From NCBI GenBank assembly GCA_047967505.1, contig CM106539.1: 64,000 bases of DNA; one strand, 5' to 3'. Below, piece by piece: positions 1 to 10,119 of the stretch; within the stretch, counting starts at the first letter, position 1, and each line of letters begins with the position of its first letter. Source of the stretch: Dipteris shenzhenensis. Taxonomy: Eukaryota; Polypodiophyta; Polypodiopsida; Gleicheniales. The position numbers were made by a program, and so were the translations under genes. The notes under the pieces were generated by a model. It was not told where the DNA came from. It saw nothing but the letters and a program-made list of their open reading frames with translations, and ran no database searches.

Positions 1-556
1 CAATCTAACCTTCATGATGTGCTCCTTACGTGACGAGAATATACAGAAATCATCTAAAAACACCTCCAAGAAATCCCCCAAATAAGGAGAAAACACCATC
101 TGCATAAATCTTTGAAAGGTAGTAGGAGCATTGGTGAGGCCAAATGGCATTAATTTGAATGCAAATGTCCCCCAGGGTGTGGCAAATGTGGTTTTAAGCA
201 CATCTTCCTTGGCAATTCTGATTTGATAAAACCCAGAGTAACCATCACAGAAAGTATACATCTCATGGCCACTTACCTTCTCAAGAATGAGGTCTTGAAA
301 GGGCAGAGGATGATGATCCCTCTTGGTGGCAGCATTGAGCTTCTTATAGTCGATGCAGACCCGCCACTTGTTGTTTTTCTTTGGGATGACTACCACTGGT
401 GAAACCCATTCAGTATTGTGAACCGGAACAATGAACCCAGCCTCTACAAGCTTCTGCAACTCTGAGCGCAAAGCATCGGTCTGCAGGGGCCCTAATCTCC
501 GATACTTCTGAGCCACAGGCTTCGCATCAGGCTTCAGCTCTATCTTGTGCTCTAAT
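1..556 (-). CDS. Ty3/gypsy reverse transcriptase, partial at window edge
   Basis: Reading the minus strand from 556 to 1 gives an uninterrupted frame with the order of motifs of a plant Ty3/gypsy reverse transcriptase: EHKIELKP ahead of the domain, VSPVVVIPKKNNKWRVCIDY (fingers), LPFQD, GYSGFYQI, TFAFKLMPFGLTNAPTTFQ, and the catalytic VFLDDF followed by IFSSRKEH. The enzyme copies element RNA into DNA in the cytoplasmic particle. The active site has F-L-D-D rather than the commoner Y-I/V-D-D; the same F-L-D-D form occurs in the gypsy copy at 41.8 kb, so it is probably normal for this lineage. The domain continues beyond the left edge. The upstream frame (555-915) joins it only through a one-base frameshift near 556, so the polyprotein is broken. 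Confidence 0.93.
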
Positions 557-911
557 GGCAGTCACATGGCGAAGGTGGTGGTAGCTAGTTGCAAAGAGGT
601 CAGGGAAATCTTTGAACATTTCGAGAAACTCATCTTTCTCACTTGGAGTGAGGTCTGGAGAAAGCATTGATTCGAGCTGTTGAGGACTAGCTGTTATCTT
701 TTCTGCAAGTGGTAGGGTCGGAGACACCCCCATCATGTAAACTTCCTCCTCTGAGAATTCCTCCCCCCCGTCTGATTCTTCCATGGACTCAGACACTGAG
801 GATGAGAGAGTATCACTGTCATGCTCCTCTTCTTCTTCCGGTTCCATGGCACTAGGTTGCACTGGGATCTTCTCCTTCGAAGCACCAAAAGACATGTGTC
901 CTGTCTTCCAT
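557..911 (-). pseudogene. gypsy pol linker between protease and reverse transcriptase
   Basis: The minus-strand frame here is acidic (EPEEEEEHDSD, SESMEESDGGEEFSEEE) and then reads PSEKDEFLEMFKDFPDLFATSY, the connector that normally sits between protease and reverse transcriptase in plant Ty3/gypsy pol. Its upstream end is cut by the composite insert at about 912; MSFGASKEKIPV just inside the boundary fits the post-protease linker. Its downstream end is one base out of frame with the reverse transcriptase. No independent function is implied. Confidence 0.75.
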
Positions 912-915
912 GCAT

Positions 916-1535
916 GAGCATAAGAGAAGGGGGAAAGAGAGAAGAAGAGGTAAAGGAAAGAGGGAAAAAGAGGGAAAGAAAGAGAGAAGAAGAGGGAAAG
1001 GAAAGAGGGGAAAAGAGGAAAAGAGAGAAGAAGAGGGAATGGAAAGAGGGAAAAAGAGACATATGCTCTCAGGGGGGTCACTCATCATATGTAACCCTAT
1101 CACGTGAGTTCAACAGAAGGATTTTTTTAATTTCTAAAATTTATAGAAATAAATATACATAAGGGACTATTTAAAATAGTTTTGGGAAAATTTTACAGAG
1201 TTGTATAGAAAAGGGGTACATTTTATTAATGAAATTTTTTACAGATAAGGGACTTTAAATATAGGCCTTGAACGCACGTGATATAGAGGGTTTATACATA
1301 GTGACCCCCCCGAGCATATGCTCATGCTTATGCATGAGCATATGTCTACTTCTCTTATGCTCATGCATAAGCATAAGAGAAGGGGGAAAGAGAGAAGAAG
1401 AGGGAAAGGAAAGAGGGAAAAAGAGGGAAAGAAAGAGAGAAGAAGAGGGAAAGGAAAGAGGGAAAGAGAGAAGAAGAGGGAAAGGAAAGAGGGAAAAAGA
1501 GGAAAAGAGAGAAGAATAGGGAAAGAAAAGAGACA
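916..1535. repeat. Purine-rich tract with ATGCTCATGC palindromic motif
   Basis: GA-rich sequence built from GGGAAAGAAAGAGAGAAGAA-like units is punctuated by palindromic blocks made of ATGCTCATGC / GCATAAGCAT words (around 915-930, 1060 and 1318-1375). The same composition occurs at 17.2-18.6 kb and 63.1-64.0 kb. Long frames through it on either strand are low-complexity and not proteins. A MITE-like hairpin element interrupts it at 1068-1313. Confidence 0.85.
1068..1313. mobile_element. MITE-like element with ~45 bp terminal inverted repeats
   Basis: The left end CTCAGGGGGGTCACT and the right end AGTGACCCCCCCGAG are inverted repeats, and the match continues inward for about 45 bases with small gaps (AACCCT, ATCACGTGAGTTCAA against TTGAACGCACGTGAT). 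The interior is AT-rich and has no coding frame. CATATG lies just outside both ends, but the element sits in a palindromic repeat that contains CATATG anyway, so a target duplication is plausible rather than proven. Superfamily is unclear; the long TIR would suit a Mutator-like MITE. Confidence 0.7.
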
Positions 1536-1584
1536 TTGAAAATGAGAATGTGATTCTCTTGTGATGAGTACTTGAATTGTAAAG

Positions 1585-1833
1585 ATGACTAAGCCCAAGC
1601 AAATAGAGAAGTTTGATGGAACTTGTTTCCATACTTGGCAAACAAAAGCTAAGTCTTTGCTTATGAAAAAGGAGATATGGAATGTTGTGAATGGAAAGGA
1701 AAAGAAGTCTACAAAAGAAGAAGCTAATTGGTTGATCAAAGACAAGAAGGCTCTTGCTTTCATTGCTTTGGGATTAAGTGACTCATACATTCACCACATT
1801 GATGGCTTTGAAACTTCACATGAAGCTTGGTAG
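1585..1833 (+). pseudogene. Ty1/copia Gag N-terminal fragment
   Basis: The 82-residue frame carries the start of a copia Gag (UBN2 type): KFDGTCFHTWQTKAKSLLMK, IWNVV, then KKALAFIALGLSDSYIHHI and ETSHEAW. In complete elements this capsid-like region runs on for several hundred residues to a zinc knuckle; here it stops exactly where the CACTA tail begins, at TAGTAG. The start ATG follows a short leader from 1536, so the fragment is the leader plus the first part of gag. It is a captured fragment, not a working gene. Confidence 0.8.
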
Positions 1834-1997
1834 TAGTTTGCATATACTTCGCCATGTATGTGCTTCTGTATGTTGGCCCGTTTGATCGATTTTGTATCAC
1901 CCTTTTTGAAAGGGTAATTTTGTAACAAATAATGTTGTATATCTTCGACATGTATATGCTTCTATCACTCGGCTCATTTGAGTGATTTTGTATCACC
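1834..1997 (+). repeat. CACTA ORF1 3-prime tail, detached copy
   Basis: This stretch matches 20304-20490 and, inverted, 61380-61590: TTTGCAT..CTTCGCCATGTATG, then TTTGTATCACCC, a small AAAGGGTAATTTTGTAAC block, and GACATGTATATGCTT. In the full copies it follows the ORF1 stop codon, so it is a 3-prime untranslated or distal segment of that transposon gene. It begins here with TAGTAG, the remnant of the triplet repeat that is expanded at 20.16 kb. Confidence 0.8.
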
Positions 1998-2400
1998 GCA
2001 TCACTTTTTCTCAACCATGGTCTCCCGAATATGGCTGGGTAACTTCTGCCTGTATCTTCAATGTCCACTACATAGAAATTGACAGTGGTGGTCAACCCAT
2101 TGACAGTGATGGGCAAATCCTCAATGACTCCCATGGTGGCGAGTCGTCGACCATTTGCTACCTTGATTCGAGTGGAGGAACGCCTTGTACATTTCAAATT
2201 CAATTTCTTCATGATTCGGGGCACCATGATATTACATGCAGCTCCCCCATCAACACACACATTTTTGACACGGCAATTATCTATGATGACATCTACTGTA
2301 TGTGGGTGCCGATCAATTTCTTCAGAGATAGAAGATACCTCTCGTACCTTTCCCTTTTTCTTGCTCTTCCTTGTTGAGAGACCTTGCTGCAGCTCACGTC
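1998..2400 (-). pseudogene. gypsy aspartic protease domain
   Basis: The minus-strand frame has the retropepsin layout of plant Ty3/gypsy elements: VDVIIDN, then the active-site block CVDGGAACNIM (about 2250), KVANGRRL, and SYPAIFGRPWLR at the end. The catalytic aspartate is present, with G in place of the usual S/T in D-S/T-G, as is common in plant relatives. The enzyme cleaves the Gag-Pol polyprotein. The frame is shifted relative to the zinc-knuckle part of Gag and is ended by the composite insert, so it is not functional as it stands. Confidence 0.85.
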
Positions 2401-2405
2401 TCACC

Positions 2406-3669
2406 TTAGGGCTTAATGCTATTAGTTGAGGGAGTGTGATGCTCAAAGCCCTGAGCAAGGTCCTGAACGACCGAATAGTCCTCTTGCCCTGAGCCCATGG
2501 GAAAATCCGAGGGTGACCACTTACTCCTACGAGATCTTTTAGTCTTCTTTGTTGGTGGGTTTGCCATCTCAGCATCTGAGGGCTCTGAGAAAGACACCTT
2601 CTTCCTGGGGCGGCCCGGTCCACGGTTTGGAGAGGGGTCCGAGGTGGCACGACTTCTTTTCCCGAGGTCAAGGATCTCTACATCAGAATCCTCAGTGCCC
2701 GACTCACTTAGAAGATTCACCCTTGGAATATTGGGGCATTCTGTGCGATAATGACCCTTCTGGTGGCACTCGTAGCATACAACATTAGCACGGTCTCTTG
2801 GAGGGCGGTTGGCTTGATTTCTGATGCCCACCATCTCCAGCTGAAGATCATTCAGGGCCTTGGCTAGGTCATTGAATCCAGGTTCTGTTGCAGGGGGGCC
2901 TCTTTAGTTGGAGGGGCCACGGGAGTAGAGAGGAGGGGGGCTCGTGGGCGAGGCTGGGGAAATCTTCGAGGCGGAGGGTGAGGATATCCACCTTATTGAG
3001 GGTAAGCATCTAAGGGAGGACCATACATTTGAGGTGGAGGTGGTGGATACATCCCTGATGAGGGGTGGGGGTATGCCCCTGAATTAGGCCCCCCAGGTTG
3101 TTGTTGCAGGAATTGAGGGGGTTGCGGAGGGACAATCGTCTTCTTTGAAGCGGGGTCAGACTGAACTTTATCAAACTTTTGAGCAATCTCATGTGCTAGC
3201 ACCATAGTTTTTGGATTCTCCCATTTAAGTTTGAGGCGGAATTCATCACTCGCTCCTGCTACAAGGTAGCCCAGCACATGCTGAGTCATTCCAGCTCGAA
3301 ATCTGGCATTGTCCTCCTGTGTGGCAATCAAACGGTCCAGGAGCACGGCCACTCGATCCACATATCGACGTGCTGTCTCACCTTCTGACTGCTTCAAGTT
3401 TGCCACCTGCACCTGTACACATTCTCCAGCTCCTCTTCTTTGCCGAAATACTCAATCATCGCTGCTGTCAACCTTGGCCAGCTTTGGCGAATGTCTTCGG
3501 CTTGCTTCTCATACCACACTTGAGCCAAACCCTCTAGAAATGTGGGAAGAACCAATAGCCATCTGTCTTCAGTAAGAAAGTTGAGAGAAACACAACGGCG
3601 CTTGAAGGCCACAAGATACTCATTTGGATTTTCTTCCACCCATCCACAAAACACGAGAATGTCAGCCAT
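2406..3669 (-). pseudogene. Ty3/gypsy Gag with zinc knuckle
   Basis: Gag starts at MADILVFCGW (3669) and shows the retrotransposon Gag core: FKRRCVSLNFLTEDRW, FLEGLAQVWYEKQAEDIRQS, then, after a frameshift near 3400, QSEGETARRYVDRVAVLLDR. A proline-rich stretch follows (3000-3100, YPPPPPQMYG), and a CCHC zinc knuckle, CYECHQKGHYRTEC, near 2765, which binds element RNA. A basic segment (KKTKRSRRSKW) comes before the stop at 2406. A second frame break lies between 2834 and 3000. The size is normal for the family. At least two frameshifts make it a pseudogene. Confidence 0.88.
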
Positions 3670-3711
3670 GCTTGGAAGATGGAAAAGAGGGGCTTATCTA
3701 TGGACGAACAA

Positions 3712-4857
3712 TAGTAAGAGGAAGCTTGAACTGAAAATCGGGTGAAGATACATCCAAAAAGCACACATAGGCAGGGTAGGGTGTGACTGGTGTAGTGTGA
3801 AATACTACACGAGGAGAATCTTCAGCATAGAATAGCACATAGACAATCTTAAAAGGACCAACCCTCATGATATCACATCGATCTTTACAAGCAAGGGTTA
3901 GAGGCGTGGCCTTGCATGAGGTTGTTCATCAAGGCAAACAAGAATGCCATGACAAATGTCAACAGTTGGAGAGCTTGCACATCACCTTCAGCTTCTTCCA
4001 GTTCTTGTAGTCGCCATGCTATTTCTTCAAGGGGTGTGCGGTCTGGCATCCTTCTTTTGAGCAATGTCCTTGAGAACCCTCCTGATGATCTTTTGAAGTC
4101 GGTGAACTCGTATCAAGTATGCCCAACACTTAGTTTCATGATGATCACAACCTTTGCATTCCTTACAAATGATCACCCTCCTTCGTGGCTTGCGGCTTTG
4201 TTGGGGTGGCGCTTCCACTCGTGTCATGCGTGATTGAAGTACAAGCTTCACGTGCCAAGAAATCAGCAACAAGATTTCGAGCTCGAGGGATATGCTGAAT
4301 TTTCACCTCTTCGAATTGGTTGCAAAGTTCCAAGGCTTGTTGATGTCGTGGAACCAAGCCTTTGCTCCGCACCTTCCACCTTCCACTAACTTGTTCACAC
4401 ACTAGTTGAGAATCTCCTTGCACCTCCAATTGCTTGGCTTGATGTTCTTGTGCCTTTTGTAGCCCAAAAATGAGCGCCGAGTACTCAGCTTGATTGCAAG
4501 TACTTGCGGGTGAAGACTTGCTGTAACAATACTCCTCACCACCTGGTGAAGTGAGCTTCACACCCACGCTAGCCGCCTTGGTTGAAGGTTTGTAAGCTCC
4601 ATCAAATTGAAGAATCCAAGATGTCATCACACCAAGACTAAAATTCGGACATCCCAAGTTTCTCGGTAGTCCAAGATAGGTAGGAGGAGAGGGTGGGGAG
4701 AATTCAACACTTGAGCCAAACGTTCAGCACCAAATAAACTGGCAATCCTTTGTTGATAGTTTATCTTAAGACCAAAAAGAATTACAACTTGAAGCTCGAA
4801 ATGAGGCACAAAAGGTTGATTAGGTACAAATGGATTCCTTGGTCGAAACATTACCAA
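3712..4857 (-). pseudogene. RNase H-like gene with zinc-knuckle-like motif, broken
   Basis: The clearest part, 4657-4163, is an RNase H fold of the RVT_3 type: LQFDGAYKPSTKAASVGV (first Asp), CNQAEYSALIFGL (Glu), QGDSQLVCEQVSG (second Asp), PRARNLVADFLAREA (last Asp). Before it, from a Met at 4851, comes a 74-residue segment with SLFGAERL and LLLPILDYRETWD that recurs at 28.07 kb. After it, in shifted frames, come CKECKGCDHHETKCW (4110-4160, a possible zinc-binding motif) and FKIVYVLFYAEDSPRV down to a stop near 3712. It lies upstream of the gypsy gag on the same strand, an unusual place for an extra RNase H. It may be a separate repetitive gene family. At least three frameshifts. Confidence 0.6.
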
Positions 4858-5353
4858 CCATAGCCGAGGCCTAGAAACCTTTGTAGTGAGATTGTGAATA
4901 AACCATTCAGGATGAGCTTATCCACAGGATTCAACAAGCAGATGCACCAAATCTCCCCCCAAGCTTGGGGAGCATCCCACCCTTCGATGAAGGACACCGT
5001 TTTAATTACCTCTGAAGCAACAAGTAGTTCGATCACCGCACAATGAGTAGAAGTAAAATCAAAATCCTCCCAGCGTATCAGTAGTTCTTCACCATGAATC
5101 ATCCACGGTGTATCATTCCACCCGTCATCACCTTCAACAATGCACTGGACAATCAGCCGTTGAAGGTCGACATGAAGATCAAGGAAGACATCTCATGCAT
5201 TGGTAGCCGTAAGGTGCGGAGGAACAGGCACCAATTTCTTAAACGCGTCGAGAAGTGACATAAATGTCCACCCTTCTCGTGTGGCGTGCGTCCGTGAAGT
5301 GATCTTGGAGAAGTTCTGAATCGGCGATCTAGCAAGAGATGTGGATAGAGCAC
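4851..5353 (-). other. Unrecognised minus-strand coding-like sequence
   Basis: Minus-strand frames here look protein-like (DVFLDLHVDLQRLIVQCIVEG near 5160, GEELLIRWEDFDFTSTHCAV near 5080, FIEGWDAPQAWGEIW near 4980) and run toward the RNase H-like gene. I do not recognise a family. It could be the 5-prime part of that gene or the leader of a retroelement. No LTR end was found. Confidence 0.3.
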
Positions 5354-5471
5354 ATAAAATGAAGTATTTTTGCTTTTTACAGCAAGAGCAAACTCCCTAC
5401 GGTTAGAGAGTTACAGTTCCCGCGATTTCAATATATGAACAAAAATCATTACATTTTTACCACTTCCAACT

Positions 5472-5535
5472 TGTTGGCCCAATGATAAGTCTTTCTTTTG
5501 TGAAGGGGAAGGTCTTGGGTTCAAATCCTACTCTT
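5472..5535 (+). other. tRNA-like A and B box pair, possible SINE head
   Basis: TTGGCCCAATGATAAG resembles a polymerase III A box, and GGTTCAAATCC at 5518-5528 is a good B box, about 35 bases away. A short A-rich then GA-rich tail follows. The sequence does not fold into a convincing tRNA, so a tRNA-derived SINE head or relic is more likely. Confidence 0.4.
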
Positions 5536-5539
5536 TAAT

Positions 5540-5630
5540 AAAAAGAGAGGAGAGGAGAGGAGAAGGAGAAGAGAAAGAGAAGAAGAAGAAGAACAAGAGA
5601 AGAGAGAGGGGGGCGCGGGATCTGCTGTTA
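5540..5630. repeat. GA-rich low-complexity tract
   Basis: AAGAGAGGAGAGGAGAGGAG-type purine run without coding signal, directly after the tRNA-like boxes. Confidence 0.7.
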
Positions 5631-5635
5631 CAGTT

Positions 5636-5895
5636 TTGCAGGGGCTCAGAAAACTGTCCGCAACCAGAAGCCGCAGCAGTCCAGAGAATTGTCGGAATTG
5701 TCGCGTAGGTGAATGCAAAAAACTGTCCACAACCAGAAGCCGCAGCAGTCCAAAGAATTGTCACGCGGGTGAATGCAGAAAACTGTCTGCAACCAGAAGT
5801 TGCAGCAGCCCAGAGAACTGTCACACGGGTGAACGCAGAAAACTATCCGCAACCAGAAGTTGCAGCAGCCCAAAAAAAACTATCGCACAGGAGAC
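5636..5895 (+). repeat. ~60 bp minisatellite, four copies
   Basis: The unit contains AACTGTCCGCAACCAGAAG, GCAGCAG and GAATTGTCACGCGGGTGAA. Four units follow head to tail with a 60 base spacing; the first spacing is longer by nine bases because GGAATTGTC is duplicated. The last unit is degenerate. Confidence 0.85.
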
Positions 5896-7019
5896 GCGCG
5901 AATTGAATGCACGCGTAGTAGCTTAGAAAGAGCACAGATGGTATAGTTTTGTAGATGTAACCCGTACGAGTAGAAGATTCGCCACTAGCCATGGAGATTC
6001 ATATCCCAGCAGCCACATCAAATCTATTAGCCAGAAAAGAAATCGAGACTAGAGGCTAGAGGCTAAGCATGGCGACGCTCAAGGGCCATAGAGAAAAGGA
6101 GATCATGAGGGCAAACGGTTTTCATAGGAGGGAAAAAGGAATTAGAAGTGGAGGGAAGGAAGAGGGAGATTATGACACAAGGGGAAAAGGAGAGGAGGAA
6201 GAGAAGCATGTACATGATAGGAGGAGGAATGTAGAGATGGAGACATCAAGGGAAGAGAACCATACTTTATTTGAAAGAAGGGATGAGAGGGAAATATCAA
6301 AATACTAGCTAGGTGGCTTTACAAGAATGAGCGTGTCTCATCAAGGAATAGCCCCTTCCTTCTATAGCCAAAAGAGGGGGTCTCTCCCCATTAATGTATC
6401 CTCCCACATGCATGGTGTGTGTGGAAAAGTCTCCCATGTGGGATAGGCAGTTACGCACTCTCAATTGTGTGTGACAACCCTTTGCCTCAATTTTCCACAT
6501 AAATCAAGCCCCATATCTCAAGTCTATGATACTCCCTTGGTCTCTTTCCAATTTTATAATATGTTCAAACCTCTAGGAGGACAAGTGGAGGGTTGGCACA
6601 AGGAATCTTGCCACCTCATCCTACTTTTCCCATTATTTAACTTGCTCTCTTGGACCTTTTATACCTCCCCCACATGGGCCTATCCCATATGGAGGGAATA
6701 ACTCAATATAATAGCCATCTCCACCTATTTTATATTGCTTCTCCCATGACTTTGAGCCATATCTCACTAAATGCAGTCTAGGTGGAGGGGTGGCACATGG
6801 AGGAGCCATGCCACCTTGCATTTAAAATATTACTATCATGGATTATGTACAACACACCTTATGGGTCCTCTTACATGGAAGGGTGGCACATGGTCATGCC
6901 CTGCCACCTCAACCTTGGGCCCTATGCACACCATAGTTTATTATACTATTGCCACATATACAAACACACATACATATTAATGCCTTTTTCCTTAGACAAT
7001 TTTATCCATGACAACGCCA
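5896..7019. other. No recognisable gene; short degenerate repeats
   Basis: A 79-codon frame at 6069-6308 is rich in R, E, K and G and has no recognisable domain. From about 6570 to 6920 loosely repeated blocks share GGAGGG-TGGCAC and ATGCCACCT words. Nothing else could be supported. Confidence 0.5.
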
Positions 7020-8160
7020 TCCCATAAGTACTTGTTAGGATAACACTCCTGGGAGCACATTTTTTGATGGTGGTGCATAACACTAGGAGAAAAATGGTGT
7101 ATAATGGGTGATCGACCATGCAAAGAATATCTGATGGGCACAATACTCTATACACACCTCAACCTAGGTGGTATTGAGCTACATGCAATGTGGTGCACCC
7201 ATCCGATAAGTACTTATCTAGATAACACACCTAGGAGCATGTTTTTTAATGGATGTGCATGACATTGAGGCAAAAACGGTGTTTAATGCTTCATCGACAA
7301 TGAAAATCCTATCGAATGGGTAGAATACTTTGCATGCACTTCAAACTAGGTGATATTGTGTTGCAAGCAAAGTGGTGCCCCCATCCGATAGGTACTTGTT
7401 AGAAAATAATACACCTAGGACCGTGTTTTTGATAGTGGTGCATAATAATAGGGGGAAAACTGTGTATAATGCATGATCGACCATACAAATTGTATCTGAT
7501 GGGTAAAATACTTTGCATGTGTCTCAAACTAGGTGGTATTTACATTCATGCAAAGTGGTGCCCCCATCTGATAAGTACTTGTTGGAATAATATACCTAGA
7601 ACCATGTTTTTTTATGGTTGTGCATGACACTAAGGCAAAAATGATGTTTAATTCTTGATCGACCATACAAAGCATATACGATGGGTGCAATACTTTGCAC
7701 GCACCTCAAATTAGGTGGTATGGATTTGCATGCAAAGTTTCATGCCCATACTATAAGTACTTGCTCGAATAGCACACCTGGGACCATGTTTTTTAATGGT
7801 TACGCATGACACTAAGACAAAAATGACTTTTAATTCTTGATCGACCAAACAAAGCATATCTGATGGGCACAATATTTTGCATGCACCTCAACCTAGGTGG
7901 TTTTCAATTGCATACAATGTGGCATGCCCATCCGATAAATACTGGTTCGGATAACATTCTTAGGAGTGTGTTTTTCTATAGATGCATCACACTAAGGCAA
8001 AAACGGTGTTTAATGCTTGATTGACAATGCAAAGCATATCCTATGGGCACAATACTTTTCACATGCCTCACCCTAGGTGGTATTGACTTGGGTGCAAAGT
8101 GGCACCCCCATCCGATAAGTACTTGTTTAGATAACACACTTAGGAGTTTGTGAAGTTAGT
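7020..8160 (-). repeat. ~182 bp satellite, six tandem monomers
   Basis: Monomers begin near 7026, 7208, 7391, 7572, 7751 and 7935, each with CCATCCGATAAGTACTTG, ATCGACCATGCAAAG and CACCTCAACCTAGGTGG words. The array is the same family as 28.5-31.7 kb but in the opposite orientation and more diverged. Monomers with TGTATAATG and with GTTTAATGC are mixed without a clear higher order. Confidence 0.9.
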
Positions 8161-8189
8161 AGTTTAAAAAAAGGCGTGATTCAATGGAT

Positions 8190-8450
8190 AGCTGATTTTG
8201 AGTAACAATTGACATTAGAAAAGTATTTGTGAGGTTAGTAGTTTCAAAAAACTCATGTTTATTATGAAAATAATTGAGTCTAATCATTATGAAAACAATT
8301 GTGCTTAGTAGGATATTTATTAATCAAAAGAAAGACAAGGGTGACATTAGAAAACTATTTGTGAGGTTAGTAGTTTCAAAAAGAGCGTGTTTATTATGAA
8401 AAGAAATGAGTATAATTACTCAAAAACAATTGCGCTTAGTATGAAAGAAA
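8190..8450. repeat. Direct duplication of ~130 bp
   Basis: GTGAGGTTAGTAGTTTCAAA, TTTATTATGAAAA and AACAATTG(T/C)GCTTAGTA occur in the same order near 8228-8310 and 8362-8440. Confidence 0.7.
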
Positions 8451-8566
8451 CAGAAGGGAGAAAGGAAAGGAAAAGGAAAAAGACTAGTGAAAAGAAAGAA
8501 AAGGAAAAAGGAAAGAGAAGGGTAGAAAAGAAAAATCTTAATTTGCCCTAAAGAAGTATAAAAAGG

Positions 8567-8577
8567 CCTTCTTCTCT
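8567..8577 (+). promoter_or_regulatory. TATA box candidate
   Basis: GTATAAAAAGG precedes a transcribed-looking leader (TTCTTCTCTTTATTCATTC). It resembles an LTR promoter, but no LTR borders were found. Confidence 0.35.
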
Positions 8578-8639
8578 TTATTCATTCTTATCTCAATCAG
8601 TTGGAGCAAGAAGAAGCAAGAGGAAAAATCAAGGAGAGT

Positions 8640-9600
8640 CTACATCCTATCTACAAAACCTTCAGCTAGCTTAGCCAAGTATGAAGAATTTATATTCATG
8701 TTTCCTTTTCTTAAATATTTAAGAAAGAGAAATTGAGAGAGAAGAGAGAGGAGAAAAGAATCTTTTTGAGAAGGAGGGAGGCTATGGCCGACAAAAGAAG
8801 TAGGGATGGTAGGAAAAGAGAAGAGAGGGGATGAAAGAGAGGAGGGGAAGGAAGAGAAGAGTAGGGGGAGGGAGGGCGATGGAAAGGGAAAGGGAGAGAC
8901 ATAAGGAAGAGGACGAAAAAGAGGATGAGATGTACGGAAGACGGATGGAAGGAGGTACGAAAAAAGAAACATGATGAAAGGAGGGACGGGACCGAAAGGG
9001 ACACGACAAAAGAGACGACGAAAGGAGGGATGAGACAAGAGGGGGCATGACGAAAGGGATGTAAGAGACGATGTAAGGACGGGGCACAGAGATGAGGGAA
9101 GGAGGTGAGACATAAGAGACGATGTAAAGAGGTGGCGCAGAGATGATGGAAGGATGGGGCAAGATGAGGGAAGAAGGGGTTGCATCCCCTTCCCTTATTC
9201 CTTGGCAACCGCAGCCACCAGGGAATAAGGGAAGGGGGATAACCCTCCCCACCCCTTATGGCGATGCTATGGCGATGTGACGATGGAAATTTGGATGGAT
9301 GGACATTTGGATGGTGATAGAAATTTTGATGGACAGACATTCAGGCGACGGCCGGTGCTGCCGAACAGGCAATGGCCTAATGAGCAACAGTGATGGACGG
9401 ATGATCAGGTGACGGTGATGACAGACAAGCGAACCGACAAGAGAGATGAATGGTGATGACAACATACATTCATATGGCGCATGATGGACATTCGGGCGAC
9501 GGACCTGAGAGGCACAGTGGAGGGAGAGGAGGAGGTGGGAAGAAGTTGGGATTGGTGAGCCAGGTAGAAGTGTTGTATTGTTAACAAATACAAGAAAGAA
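8640..9600. repeat. Purine-rich tract with GATGGA-type repeats
   Basis: From 8720 to 9180 the plus strand is almost all purine with GGAGGGA and GACGA words; 9290-9450 repeats TGGATGGACATT-like units. Minus-strand frames of 150-209 codons are compositional artefacts (S, L, P and F only). Confidence 0.7.
9186..9237. repeat. Perfect 16 bp inverted repeat (hairpin)
   Basis: CCCCTTCCCTTATTCC at 9186-9201 is perfectly complementary to 9222-9237, with a 20 base loop. A related hairpin lies at 10295-10344. Confidence 0.9.
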
Positions 9601-10119
9601 AGAGTGTCGGAAAGAGATCTCTTACTAGTGTACTATTTTCGGTAAGAGATCTTGGGAAAGAGAATGTCGTACATGTTCCGTGAGGAACGAATGAAAGAAA
9701 ATAGGATGGAAGAATGTTTAGGAGAATTTTTATTTAGGAGAATGTCGGCTCTTTTGTTTGTAGTTTAAATTCAAATCCTTCTGCACTTTTTGTTTACACT
9801 TCAAATTTAAATCTCTTGGGTAAATTTTCTCCTAAACTCTTTAGAAATTTGAATCCTTCTCATTTCAATTCTCACTTTTCTCTCCTCTTCTTCTCCTACT
9901 CAATGTTTTCCTCTCCTAATCTACTCCCCTCTTGATCATCTCCTCCCCTAATCGATTGTTGTTGACCCAAACAGGTAGAGATTTTCCTCTCTTCTCCCCT
10001 TACTCCCCTCCCCTTAATCATCGCCAACGCCTTTCGCTCCAAATGACCGCCCAAATATCCGTCAACCTCTCAAATTTTTGTCGCTTGAATCTGCATCGCC
10101 CACCCAAATTTCCATCACC

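Larger units (their letters stand above)
912..2001. mobile_element. Composite insertion inside the gypsy pol gene
   Basis: About 1.1 kb separates the protease end (GRPWLRKSD, minus strand, near 2000) from the linker (near 911). It contains, left to right, a purine-rich palindrome repeat with a nested MITE, a plus-strand Ty1/copia gag fragment, and a segment matching the 3-prime tail of the CACTA ORF1 copies at 20.3 and 61.4 kb. The four bases GCAT occur at 912-915 and 1998-2001 and could be a target duplication, but the left copy overlaps the element's own repeat, so this is weak. The GA tract is on the plus strand while the tail is also in plus orientation, the opposite relation from the copies at 17-20 and 61-64 kb, so one part was inverted. 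Confidence 0.7.

Noticed and set aside
6069-6308. 79-codon plus frame rich in R, E, K and G
   Set aside because: No domain and purine-biased composition; not supported as a gene.
8640-9340. Minus-strand frames of 156-209 codons
   Set aside because: Purine-rich tract; three overlapping frames with the same biased composition and no motif.
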